A stretch of 64,000 nt of DNA from the NCBI GenBank assembly GCA_041649015.1, contig JBAZNU010000002.1, positions 248,001 through 312,000 of the forward strand, given 5' to 3'. The DNA is from Ignavibacteria bacterium (GTDB lineage: Bacteria; Bacteroidota; Ignavibacteria; Tepidaquicellales; Tepidaquicellaceae). Below the pieces are notes generated by a model that did not search any database, had not been told where the DNA came from, and was given only the letters and a program-made list of their open reading frames with translations. Positions within the stretch are counted from its first letter, which is position 1. Each line of letters starts with the position of its first letter. Both the position numbers and the translations under genes were made by a program. Of the stretch, positions 54,311 through 61,767 are shown piece after piece.

Positions 54311-54979
54311 ATGATTCAGATAATATTAGGCGGTTTAATGTTAAGCATTATTCATGCATTGATTCCGAATCACTGGATTTCATTAGTTGTTCTTAGTAAA
54401 GTTGAAAAATGGAGCAGGTTTGAGACTGCGAGAATTACTGCGATTGCGGGAATATCTTACACTTTAAGCACAACAATTGTCGGTATATTTATCGGTCTTT
54501 TAGGTTACAAGTTAAATGCGGTTATTAATATTATTGGCTCTATATATGCACCTATCGTACTTATTGTTTTAGGATTAATATATATTAGTTTTGGTTTCAG
54601 GAATAATAGAACTAACATTAAAAAGAGGCATCACCGCCGCAATCAGAAACATTTGAATGTTAATAAAATTAGGCTTAGGAAGAAAAAACCGAGTTTAGCC
54701 TTAATACTGTCATTTAGTTCCGCAATGTTTTTCTCGCCTTGTATAGAAATTGAAGCTTATTATTCTAATGCAGGCAATTACGGTTTAATAGGTATTATCT
54801 TACTATCATTTATTTATATCTTTGTAACTGTTGTTGGAATGATAATTTTAGTAGATTTAGGGACAAAAGGAATTGGGAAGCTTAGTGAAAAATTTCTTTT
54901 TCTTGAACGCCATGAACGATTAATAACAGGTTTAATTTTGATTGTTATGGGTATAGAATCTTATTTTATTAAATTTTAA
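54311..54979 (+). CDS. Six-TM membrane protein with His-rich loop (NicO/RcnA-like)
   Basis: 222 residues. It opens with MIQIILGGLMLSIIHALIPNH, the HALIPNHW signature of a membrane family found beside metal-efflux genes and related in layout to NicO/RcnA nickel-cobalt exporters. About six membrane segments. A basic, His-containing cytoplasmic loop (KKRHHRRNQKHLNVNK) lies in the middle, followed by SAMFFSPCIEIE. It is probably a metal transporter or accessory; the ion is unknown. Confidence 0.75.
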   Translation: MIQIILGGLMLSIIHALIPNHWISLVVLSKVEKWSRFETARITAIAGISYTLSTTIVGIFIGLLGYKLNAVINIIGSIYAPIVLIVLGLIYISFGFRNNRTNIKKRHHRRNQKHLNVNKIRLRKKKPSLALILSFSSAMFFSPCIEIEAYYSNAGNYGLIGIILLSFIYIFVTVVGMIILVDLGTKGIGKLSEKFLFLERHERLITGLILIVMGIESYFIKF

Positions 54980-54993
54980 TTATACAAAAGGTT

Positions 54994-55200
54994 TTGACAC
55001 ATAATCACAATCAGAATATCGCCGAATACAACAAACCAATTTTAATTGGAATAGCCTTAAACGTACTATTCATTGCAATTGAAATATTCTACGGTTTAAT
55101 GTCAAATTCAGTCGCTTTGATATCCGATGCCGGTCATAATTCCAGCGACGTTATTTCGCTTATCTTAGCTTTAATAACTTCATTACTAAAAATCATCTGA
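54994..55200 (+). pseudogene. Truncated cation diffusion facilitator (CzcD-like)
   Basis: 68 codons from a TTG start. It encodes only the first two membrane segments of a CDF transporter (PILIGIALNVLFIAIEIFYG, then SVALISDAGHNSSDVISL, containing the DAGHNxSD zinc-site motif) and then stops after LLKII. Complete CDF proteins have about 300 residues. The missing three-quarters is not found downstream, where the convergent P-type ATPase gene ends 34 bp away. It is most likely a remnant cut off when the two metal operons were joined. Confidence 0.85.
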
Positions 55201-55233
55201 TAAATTTACTAAGTTTAGCAAAAGATAACTAAG

Positions 55234-57321
55234 TTAACTTTTTAATATCCTGATCGCATTGAAAACTGCAATCAAAGCTACACCCATGTCCCCAAAAACG
55301 GCTTCCCACATAGTGGCTATACCGAATATCCCAAGTATTATAAATATTGCCTTTACGCCCATAGCAAACAAGATATTCTGCCACACAATGTTTCTTGTTC
55401 TCTTTGCAACATCAATAGCTATGGAAACCTTCGAAGGCGAATCAGTCATCAGCACTACATCGGCGGTTTCGATTGCAGCATCAGAGCCAAGAGCGCCCAT
55501 TGCTATTCCAATATCCGCGCGGGCAATTACAGGGGCATCATTTATGCCGTCACCCACAAAAGCCACTTTACCTCCCTTGCATTCTTCCATCAAGGTTTCG
55601 ATATGTTTTACCTTATCCTCGGGCAACAGTTCATAAAAGTATTTGTCGATGTTTAGTTTTTTGGCAAAGTCTGCTGCGGCAAATTTGTTATCGCCTGTTA
55701 GCATTACCGTTTGAATACTCTTTGCCCTTAAATTTTCTATAGCTTCTACTGCATCATCTTTCAGAGTGTCTGAAATAATTATGTGCCCTGCATAAATACT
55801 ATCAATAGCTACATGTACTACTGTTCCTGCCACGTTGCAATGCGGGTGGGCAATATTTTCTTTATGCAATAACTTATCATTACCTGCAAGCACTGTTTTA
55901 CTATCTATAACAGCTTTGATGCCGTGCCCTGAAATTTCTTCAACTTGTTTAATTCGTGAGCTATCTGGGGCTTTTCCGAAAGCTTCTGAAATTGATTTCG
56001 CAACCGGGTGGTTTGAGTTGGTTTCTGCATAAGCAGCATATTCTAAAATATCTTCTTTAGAAAAACCGTTGGAAGTTACAACCTCCGAAACCTTAAACTC
56101 ACCTTTTGTGAGAGTGCCAGTTTTATCAAATACTACGGTTTTTACTTGTGTTAAAGCATCGAGAAAGTTTGAACCTTTTACCAGGATTCCTTTTCTTGAA
56201 GCACTGCCGATACCCCCAAAATATCCTAACGGGATGCTTATAACCAATGCACAGGGGCATGAAATGACCAATACAACCAACGCACGGTAAATCCAATCAG
56301 CGAATGTTTGTCCGCTAATTAACATAGGTGGTAAAATGGCCAATAAAAATGCACTGATAACCACCACTGGCGTGTAGTATTTGGCAAATGTAGTAATGAA
56401 CTTTTCGGTTTCAGCTTTTTTAGTTGATGCGTTTTCAACCAGTTCCAAAATCTTTGACACAGAGGATTCACTGAATAATTTTGTTACCTTGATTGTTAGT
56501 ACTCCTGTTTGATTAATCATCCCGGATAAAACAGTATCTCTTTCCTTCACTTTCCTTGGAACACTCTCGCCGGTTAAAGCAGAAGTGTCAACAAAAGAAT
56601 TTCCATCAATTATTTCACCATCAAGAGGGACCTTTTCTCCTGCTTTTATAATAATTGTATCACCAACCTTCACACTTTCGGGTGAAACCTTGTTTGCCTC
56701 TCCATTTACTAATAAATTAGCGAATTCTGGCTTTATTTCGAGTAGTGCTTTGATCGATTTGCGGGAACGGCCAACAGCAATATCCTGGAACAATTCACCA
56801 GTTACGTAAAATAACATTACCGCCACTGCTTCGGGCATTTGGTCAATTGCAAAAGCTCCAAGTGTAGCTATGGTCATTAAAAACTGCTCGTCAAAAAACT
56901 TTCCTCTAATGATATTTTTTACAGCCGATGAAATAACTTTCCAACCCACAATCAGATAACCAGTACCGAACACTAAATACTCCGCAATGTGAAAAGGGGT
57001 ATTGTGTATCTCTTTTTCAAATATTATTCCTATAAGCAAAAGAAAAAGCCCGGTTACTGCTTTTATTATTGTCCATTTGTTTTCTGCAAGTTCGCTTTTT
57101 GAGACTATTGTTTTTTCTTTGTCGGCATCTACAATTTCGACTTCCGGCTCTATCTCTTTCACTCTGGCTTTTACTTTCTCAAAATTGTCTGTATCAATAT
57201 GCAATGTAGATGTCGCAAAATTCACCGAACAAGATTTAACACTATCCATCTTAGAAAGCCCGTCTTCTATTTTCGAAGCGCATGATGCACAATCAATATT
57301 TTTTAACTGATATTTTTTCAC
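55234..57321 (-). CDS. cadA: Zn/Cd/Pb-exporting P1B-type ATPase (CadA/ZntA family)
   Basis: 695 residues. One N-terminal HMA domain with C11-x-x-C14 in NIDCASCASKIE. The P-type core has TGES (250-253), the transmembrane metal site CPC (355-357), phosphorylation site DKTGT (D399), and GDGINDAP toward the end. The CPC motif with the C-terminal segment GDMGVALIAVFNAIRIL is the layout of zinc/cadmium exporters. Codon and base composition look less AT-rich than in neighbouring genes, suggesting separate acquisition. It is the last gene of the reverse metal operon, which is headed by a CadC-type repressor. Confidence 0.94.
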   Translation of the reverse strand: MKKYQLKNIDCASCASKIEDGLSKMDSVKSCSVNFATSTLHIDTDNFEKVKARVKEIEPEVEIVDADKEKTIVSKSELAENKWTIIKAVTGLFLLLIGIIFEKEIHNTPFHIAEYLVFGTGYLIVGWKVISSAVKNIIRGKFFDEQFLMTIATLGAFAIDQMPEAVAVMLFYVTGELFQDIAVGRSRKSIKALLEIKPEFANLLVNGEANKVSPESVKVGDTIIIKAGEKVPLDGEIIDGNSFVDTSALTGESVPRKVKERDTVLSGMINQTGVLTIKVTKLFSESSVSKILELVENASTKKAETEKFITTFAKYYTPVVVISAFLLAILPPMLISGQTFADWIYRALVVLVISCPCALVISIPLGYFGGIGSASRKGILVKGSNFLDALTQVKTVVFDKTGTLTKGEFKVSEVVTSNGFSKEDILEYAAYAETNSNHPVAKSISEAFGKAPDSSRIKQVEEISGHGIKAVIDSKTVLAGNDKLLHKENIAHPHCNVAGTVVHVAIDSIYAGHIIISDTLKDDAVEAIENLRAKSIQTVMLTGDNKFAAADFAKKLNIDKYFYELLPEDKVKHIETLMEECKGGKVAFVGDGINDAPVIARADIGIAMGALGSDAAIETADVVLMTDSPSKVSIAIDVAKRTRNIVWQNILFAMGVKAIFIILGIFGIATMWEAVFGDMGVALIAVFNAIRILKS

Positions 57322-57376
57322 GGTTTAATTCTTCATACAATAGTACACTTTTTATTAGAAAATACTAATATAGCAT

Positions 57377-58024
57377 TTAATACTTTATTCTCTTGAATAA
57401 AGTATAAATGTACGGCTTTTCACCTCCGAACGGATTAATATAAAGATAATTGAAATGTTCAAGCAAAACAAAATCATTTCCAAGAAATTCGGATATCATT
57501 TCCTTATTATAATTTTTAACACTTAATCCGCTGCATTTTTTAGCTCCTTCAAGAGAAAACACAGCAATTATTACATAACCATCTTTCTTAACAATTCTCT
57601 TCAATGTGGATAGGTAACCAGACTGTTGTTTCTCATTTGTTAAAAAGTGAAGAACAGTCCTATCGTGCCATAAATCTACCTTTAAAGTTAAATTTATTTT
57701 GTTAAGACACGTAATATCATCCACAATGCATTTCACTAACTGTGAGTTTTCTTTCGATAATCTTTCATTTAACTTTTTAAGTGCAATTTCACTAATATCT
57801 ACAGAAATAATATTCTTATAACCTTGATGAATTAAATTATCAATTAATGTGGTTACACCCGAACCTACATCTAATATTGCAGAGTTTTTATTAAGATCAC
57901 ATTTTGCTATTAATTCTAAAGATGGTTTGGGAATTTCCTCATACCATCCTAAATGATTAATCTCGTTTGCTGAATAAACTTTATTCCAATGCTCTTTATA
58001 ATCGATATGCTTTTCGTTGTCCAA
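57377..58024 (-). CDS. Class I SAM-dependent methyltransferase
   Basis: 215 residues. SAM-binding motif I is ILDVGSGVTTLIDNL (50-64), motif II-like IISVDISEIALKKLNERL, and motif IV WHDRTVLHFL. The opening KEHWNKVYSANEINHLGWYEE is typical of small-molecule or metalloid methyltransferases of the TehB/thiopurine type common in metal-resistance loci. The substrate is unknown. It lies between the DUF302 gene and cadA on the same strand. Confidence 0.85.
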   Translation of the reverse strand: MDNEKHIDYKEHWNKVYSANEINHLGWYEEIPKPSLELIAKCDLNKNSAILDVGSGVTTLIDNLIHQGYKNIISVDISEIALKKLNERLSKENSQLVKCIVDDITCLNKINLTLKVDLWHDRTVLHFLTNEKQQSGYLSTLKRIVKKDGYVIIAVFSLEGAKKCSGLSVKNYNKEMISEFLGNDFVLLEHFNYLYINPFGGEKPYIYTLFKRIKY

Positions 58025-58086
58025 AAGATTTTCCTTACCGATTATATTTAAAAATTAGAAAACTTTCATAATCATTTAAACAGGGT

Positions 58087-58482
58087 TTATATATTTTCAA
58101 TTACATTCTTAAGTTTATTTTGTATAGTTTTTGCAACATCTCCAAGATTCGGATTATTAACAGCTTGCATAGAAGCAATAGGGTCTATAACAGCAACGAC
58201 TGTTTTATTATTGTCGTTTACATAGACTATTACATTGCACGGCAACATTAATCCTATCTGTTCTTCTGCCTGAAGTGATTTATATGCAAATGGCGGATTG
58301 CAGGCACCGAGAATTTTATACGGCTTAAAATCAACATCGAGCTTTTTCTTTAATGTTGCTTTAACGTCTATTTCGGTCAGCACTCCAAATCCTTCTTTCT
58401 TTAATTCTTCTGTTACTTTTTCAATTGCTTCTTCGTAATTCAGATTTACAATTTTAGTAAATCCATAATTTGTTTGTTCCAT
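58087..58482 (-). CDS. DUF302 family protein
   Basis: 131 residues, full length for DUF302. Signatures: EEAIEKVTEELKKEGFGVLT, IDVKATLKKKLDVDFKPYKI, GACNPPFAYKSLQAEEQIGL, LPCNVIVYV. Function is unknown; DUF302 proteins are often linked with metal or redox stress operons. The conserved GACNPP and LPCNV Cys residues are both present and could bind metal. AAAGGAA lies before the ATG. Confidence 0.9.
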   Translation of the reverse strand: MEQTNYGFTKIVNLNYEEAIEKVTEELKKEGFGVLTEIDVKATLKKKLDVDFKPYKILGACNPPFAYKSLQAEEQIGLMLPCNVIVYVNDNNKTVVAVIDPIASMQAVNNPNLGDVAKTIQNKLKNVIENI

Positions 58483-58500
58483 TTTTATTATTCCTTTCTT

Positions 58501-59010
58501 TTATTCTAATTCAAAACCTTCGTTTTTTATTTTGTTTTCTAAATCAATATACGTAATTGTTTGAGGTTCAAATTCAATATATACTTGAATAGATTCCGGG
58601 TGTACTTTAAATGTTTTAACCCCTTTGATATCTTTTAACAGTTGATTTAATTTTAATTCTTGTTCTTGATTTAACTCATTGAAACAGATAACAGTTTTAG
58701 ATTCGTCAATACTAATATTCTTTATCTTTTTACCTTCTTTATCTACAATCATTTCGGTTTCTAAATATAGACCAAAAGGCAAATTCGTCAATTTTGTCTC
58801 TTTACCTTGAAACTTTACTGTCTGTTCAGGGTCAATTTTAACCGGCAAGCAAGCTTTAGTCCCGAATACACAAATTACAATTTGGTCGTTACCTAACTTT
58901 TCTTTGCCAATCGTTCCTGTAATTCTTTCAGTTTTATGAGTGCAACTATTAAACAAAATAATCAAAGAGATAACGATAACAAATTTAACTTTAGTAATTA
59001 CTCTATTCAT
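58501..59010 (-). CDS. Lipoprotein with C-terminal HMA-like fold lacking CxxC
   Basis: 169 residues. The N-terminal signal ends in lipobox LFNSC. The middle contains VICVFGTKACLPVKI, with two Cys. The C-terminal 70 residues have the strand-helix pattern of heavy-metal-associated domains (LNQLLKDIKGVKTFKVHPES, IQVYIEFEPQTITYIDLENK, IKNEGFELE) but no CxxC. It is probably a periplasmic accessory of the cadA operon. The HMA resemblance is by pattern only. Confidence 0.65.
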   Translation of the reverse strand: MNRVITKVKFVIVISLIILFNSCTHKTERITGTIGKEKLGNDQIVICVFGTKACLPVKIDPEQTVKFQGKETKLTNLPFGLYLETEMIVDKEGKKIKNISIDESKTVICFNELNQEQELKLNQLLKDIKGVKTFKVHPESIQVYIEFEPQTITYIDLENKIKNEGFELE

Positions 59011-59146
59011 TTTTTTATAATTATTTTCATTTAAAAATTATCCTATTAGAAACTATAGCTAAATAATAACATTGCCCTTAAAAATCGGGACAATGTTATT
59101 ATTTTTCAATTCCAATTTCAATACTTTATTATTTTAAGAATTAATA

Positions 59147-59698
59147 TCACCATCCACAACACCCATTACATCTGTAATTTCTATGTGTGTTCATTTTTCC
59201 ATTGTGCGTGTTTCCATTGTGCATATATCCGCTGCAATCCCAACCCCACCAGCCATTAAAAGCAAAATCATTATAATAAGTTTTCTGACCGTCATTCAGT
59301 ATGTTTTTGATTTTACTACCTGCTTCAATTTTCAAGCTTTCAATATTGTCTTCAATATTTCGTATATCTTTTTGATATTCTTTGATGCGTTTATTACTGA
59401 CATCATTTTGTTGCTGGTAATCCGAAAAATCAGAATTGACTTTATACAATTTATTTATTTCAGGTTGTATGAGTTCATCATATTCTGTTTTTATCTTGTC
59501 GATTTTTTCTATTTGTTCATCGCTCAGATGATATTTCATCGGTACGTTGTAATTACACCAATAATGTGTTGTATCATTATTTTGATATACTGCACTGAAT
59601 GGTTTTGTTTGATTCTTTCCCATCAACGAAAAAGAAACAAAAATAGCAACTATTACTATGAATGTTCCCAAAAGCCACTTTTTATTTAATTTTAACAT
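59147..59698 (-). CDS. Spy/CpxP-like periplasmic protein with His/Cys/Trp-rich tail
   Basis: 183 residues. A signal or anchor segment (8-26) precedes a long helical region (YHLSDEQIEKIDKIKTEYDE, then KEYQKDIRNIEDNIESLKIE) of the LTXXQ/CpxP/ZraP kind. The C-terminal 30 residues are rich in potential metal ligands (WDCSGYMHNGNTHNGKMNTH, then RCNGCCGW). It is likely a periplasmic metal-binding chaperone, comparable to ZraP, made when the repressor at 60548 is released. It lies in the reverse operon between the small HDxC protein and the lipoprotein. Confidence 0.75.
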   Translation of the reverse strand: MLKLNKKWLLGTFIVIVAIFVSFSLMGKNQTKPFSAVYQNNDTTHYWCNYNVPMKYHLSDEQIEKIDKIKTEYDELIQPEINKLYKVNSDFSDYQQQNDVSNKRIKEYQKDIRNIEDNIESLKIEAGSKIKNILNDGQKTYYNDFAFNGWWGWDCSGYMHNGNTHNGKMNTHRNYRCNGCCGW

Positions 59699-59830
59699 TT
59701 TTTTATTCCTTTTATTTTTTAATAAATTTTGTTGTAAATTTATTAATATAATTGATTTAAAAATAATTTTATAATTTTATAAATTCTTTTCTTTTAATAT
59801 TCGTATGACCGAATTTGAGTTATGGTATGA

Positions 59831-60175
59831 TTAAATAAGAAATGATTCATCGAAAAGAAAAATATCGATGGTGTGTAATGGGTTTTTAATTTGTATGGGT
59901 TTTATTTTATCATAATAATCAGCGTATCTATTTATACCGCTTAAATTTTCAGAGTAAAATAATTTATTTATCTTTAGCTTTAAAAAATCGTGTGAATTAA
60001 ATTTGGTTATCCGGACAGTGGCATCTTTGACAATCTCACAATAATCATGGGAACTCGGATTATCACCTTCGTAACCGTATTGTCCAATTTCAGAATAAAC
60101 AAATACAAAAAATATCACAATTAATAAAACAGTGGTGATAATATTTATTATTTTATTATTTAATCTGATGAACAT
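59831..60175 (-). CDS. Small membrane-anchored HDxC protein, paralogue of 47354..47668
   Basis: 114 residues. A membrane segment (about 10-28) precedes an extracytoplasmic region containing SSHDYCEIVKDA, and the protein ends FDESFLI. The anchor, HD(F/Y)C(D/E)I core and SFLI end are shared with the first gene of the forward operon 12 kb away. It follows the repressor gene after 1 bp. Function is unknown; a metal-binding envelope role is inferred from the His, Asp and Cys residues and from association with both operons. Confidence 0.75.
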   Translation of the reverse strand: MFIRLNNKIINIITTVLLIVIFFVFVYSEIGQYGYEGDNPSSHDYCEIVKDATVRITKFNSHDFLKLKINKLFYSENLSGINRYADYYDKIKPIQIKNPLHTIDIFLFDESFLI

Positions 60176-60176
60176 C

Positions 60177-60548
60177 TTATTTTTTTAATTCATTAAAATG
60201 TTTCAGAATATTTTTAAGAATACTTTTTATATGATTATCATCCAAGGAATAATAAACCATTTTACCTTCTTTACGAAATTTAACTAATTTAGAATGTCTT
60301 AATAATCTCAACTGATGTGAAATCGCAGAAACTGAAACATCCATCAAAGCAGCAATATCACAAACACATAATTCGGCATTAGTGAGTGCAAATAATATTT
60401 TAACCCTTGTAAAGTCACTGAGATTACAAAAGGTTTCTGATATTTGAGAAATTAATTCGTTCTCAGGAATTTTCTTTTTGACAAAATTAACTTTTTTTTC
60501 ATCAATTAAAGTTATTCCGCATATAAGAGTATTTTTTTCTTTATACAT
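60177..60548 (-). CDS. ArsR/SmtB-family metal-responsive repressor (CadC-like)
   Basis: 123 residues from the ATG at 60548, chosen because the protein then starts like CadC (MYKEKNTLICGITLIDEKKV); a TTG-started extension to 60602 would run through the operator. The winged-helix domain has the metal-binding motif ELCVCDIA (C61 and C63) and DNA-recognition helix DVSVSAISHQLRLLR. With C10 in the N-terminal arm this matches the CadC thiolate-rich (alpha3N) site for Cd, Pb or Zn. Metal binding should release it from DNA and induce the reverse operon down to cadA. It is the first gene of that operon. Confidence 0.92.
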   Translation of the reverse strand: MYKEKNTLICGITLIDEKKVNFVKKKIPENELISQISETFCNLSDFTRVKILFALTNAELCVCDIAALMDVSVSAISHQLRLLRHSKLVKFRKEGKMVYYSLDDNHIKSILKNILKHFNELKK

Positions 60549-60552
60549 AACG

Positions 60553-60570
60553 TTTGAGCAAATGTTCAAA
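60553..60570. promoter_or_regulatory. Operator of the metal-responsive repressor
   Basis: TTTGAGCAAATGTTCAAA, an imperfect dyad (7 of 9 positions pair), 4 bp before the repressor ATG. It resembles SmtB/CadC operators (TGAACA with TTCAAA arms). A TATATTTG element of the Bacteroidota -7 type partly overlaps it, so binding would block transcription; the resulting mRNA would have a very short leader. Confidence 0.7.
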
Positions 60571-60660
60571 TATAAAATCTGAATAATAATATTGATTGTC
60601 AAGATAAATATGAATACTTACACATTACTAAAATCTAAATTTAAGAGAAGGGATTTAAAT

Positions 60661-60687
60661 ATTCTCGCTACGATTTGGCTACGATTT
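60661..60687 (+). repeat. Right arm-type repeats: two tandem 11-bp units
   Basis: ATTCT followed by CGCTACGATTT and GGCTACGATTT. It is identical to 12785-12811 except for one base, and in the same orientation. It lies 100 bp inside attR. Confidence 0.8.
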
Positions 60688-60787
60688 CTAGAGAAAATAG
60701 GCTATTTTACAGAAAATAGTAGCTAGCAGAGAATCGATAAATTGCTGATAATTAGATTATTTAAAGATTTTGATATTTTTCAATTGA

Positions 60788-60833
60788 GATTCGTAATCAG
60801 CAGGTCGCAGGTTCAAGTCCCGTCGCTAGCTCA
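60788..60833 (+). repeat. attR: displaced 3' fragment of tRNA-Thr
   Basis: It begins inside the anticodon stem and runs to the acceptor 3' end. The T-stem is GCAGG against CCCGT, with one A-C mismatch and one G-T pair, so this copy has decayed or diverged. No 5' half of a tRNA precedes it, so it is not a functional gene. Confidence 0.9.
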
Positions 60834-60863
60834 ATATTAAAATCATTGAATTCGAATCAATAA

Positions 60864-61295
60864 ATGGATAATATCAGCAGTAATAAAAAAGTGTTAAACG
60901 AAAGTAATCTTCAGGATTTGGAAAATTTATTTGGTATGAAATTCTTTAAGAATGAGAACGCTTATTCTTTAAAGATTCAAAATCCTATTCTTAGAAGCAA
61001 TATTGCTTTAGATATTTATTTAGAACCGGCTGAAGATAATCTTATTTCATTATACTCAGAAAATTCCCATTTACAACTTCAATCCTGCCGTTATTTTATC
61101 ATTAGTAATATGCTTGAAGAGGTGATTTTTTACACTGAATCTGATAATAAAATATCGGGTTTAATAATTTCAAAAAGGGGAGATTGTTCATTATATGCAA
61201 ATGTAGATAGAACAACTCTGGCTGAGGATTTTATGAAGCTTAATTCCGAAAAATTGCTTTCGGCTGTTGCTCTTTCAGTTATTGAATCGGAGTAA
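60864..61295 (+). CDS. Unknown protein, 143 residues, first gene right of the island
   Basis: Not recognised. The pattern is mixed alpha/beta (LQDLENLFGMKFFKNENAYS, ALDIYLEPAEDNLISLYSEN) and resembles small YbjN/type III chaperone-like folds only loosely. It has no signal peptide. It is 16 bp upstream of ybeY in the chromosomal ybeY-topA run and so is probably an ordinary host gene that lay next to tRNA-Thr before the island arrived. Confidence 0.65.
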   Translation: MDNISSNKKVLNESNLQDLENLFGMKFFKNENAYSLKIQNPILRSNIALDIYLEPAEDNLISLYSENSHLQLQSCRYFIISNMLEEVIFYTESDNKISGLIISKRGDCSLYANVDRTTLAEDFMKLNSEKLLSAVALSVIESE

Positions 61296-61311
61296 TACTA
61301 ATCTATACATC

Positions 61312-61761
61312 GTGAAAAAAGTTAAAGTGGGTTTTACATTCCAGTTCCTTTTATTACCGGATAAAGTTAAAAGAAAAGACCTTAAAACATCCATTATAAG
61401 CATAGTGAATTTTGTGCTTGTATCTGAGAGAAAATCTCTTGATGTTATTAATTTCTTGTTCTGTGATGATAATACTATAATAGATTTCAACAAGAAATAC
61501 TTAAAGCACGATTTTGAAACAGATATAATTACATTCTTGTATGAAGATACAGTCTTTTCCGAAAGTGATATTATTATATCATTGGAAACTGTTAAAAGAA
61601 ACTCTTTAACGTATAAAAGCAGTTATCTTATTGAACTGTTCAGAGTAATAATTCATGGGTTGCTGCATTTGTGTGGTATGAAAGATGACACCAAAAACAA
61701 AAGAACAGTTATGAGAAATAAGGAAAACAATTATTTAAAATTAGCAGGTTTAATAAATTAA
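61312..61761 (+). CDS. ybeY: YbeY, rRNA maturation endoribonuclease
   Basis: 149 residues from a GTG at 61312; the longer frame from 61267 would overlap the upstream gene by 29 bp. Family motifs: LFCDDNTIIDFNKKYLKHDF, ETDIITFLY, IIISLETVKRN, and the metal site HGLLHLCGMKDD, in which the third His of the common HGxLHLxGYDH motif is replaced by Asp, as often seen in Bacteroidota-type YbeY. It takes part in 16S rRNA 3'-end processing and ribosome quality control. It is 6 bp upstream of topA. Confidence 0.92.
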   Translation: MKKVKVGFTFQFLLLPDKVKRKDLKTSIISIVNFVLVSERKSLDVINFLFCDDNTIIDFNKKYLKHDFETDIITFLYEDTVFSESDIIISLETVKRNSLTYKSSYLIELFRVIIHGLLHLCGMKDDTKNKRTVMRNKENNYLKLAGLIN

Positions 61762-61767
61762 GTATAT

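Larger units (their letters stand above)
12695..60833. mobile_element. 48-kb genomic island integrated in tRNA-Thr
   Basis: The island is bounded by attL (12695..12740, inside tRNA-Thr) and attR (60788..60833, a tRNA 3' fragment) in the same orientation. It carries its own tyrosine integrase, an excisionase-like HTH gene, arm-type repeats at both ends, a plasmid-like mobilisation/origin module, four defence systems or candidates (AbiE, helicase-nuclease, BREX, Shedu) and two metal-resistance operons. Housekeeping genes resume on both sides. A DNA-transfer ATPase is present, but no full type IV secretion apparatus was recognised. It is therefore more likely an integrative mobilisable element than a self-transmissible one. 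Confidence 0.9.

Noticed and set aside
59183..59689. 168-codon plus-strand hydrophobic frame
   Set aside because: It is the antisense shadow of the Spy-like gene, which has a signal peptide and family features.
60177..60602. Longer repressor from a TTG at 60602
   Set aside because: The extension would be translated from the operator and promoter region, and CadC-type proteins start at the residue corresponding to the ATG at 60548.
60780..60833. Second tRNA gene
   Set aside because: Only the 3' part of a tRNA is present; acceptor 5' strand and D-arm are missing and the T-stem is mismatched.
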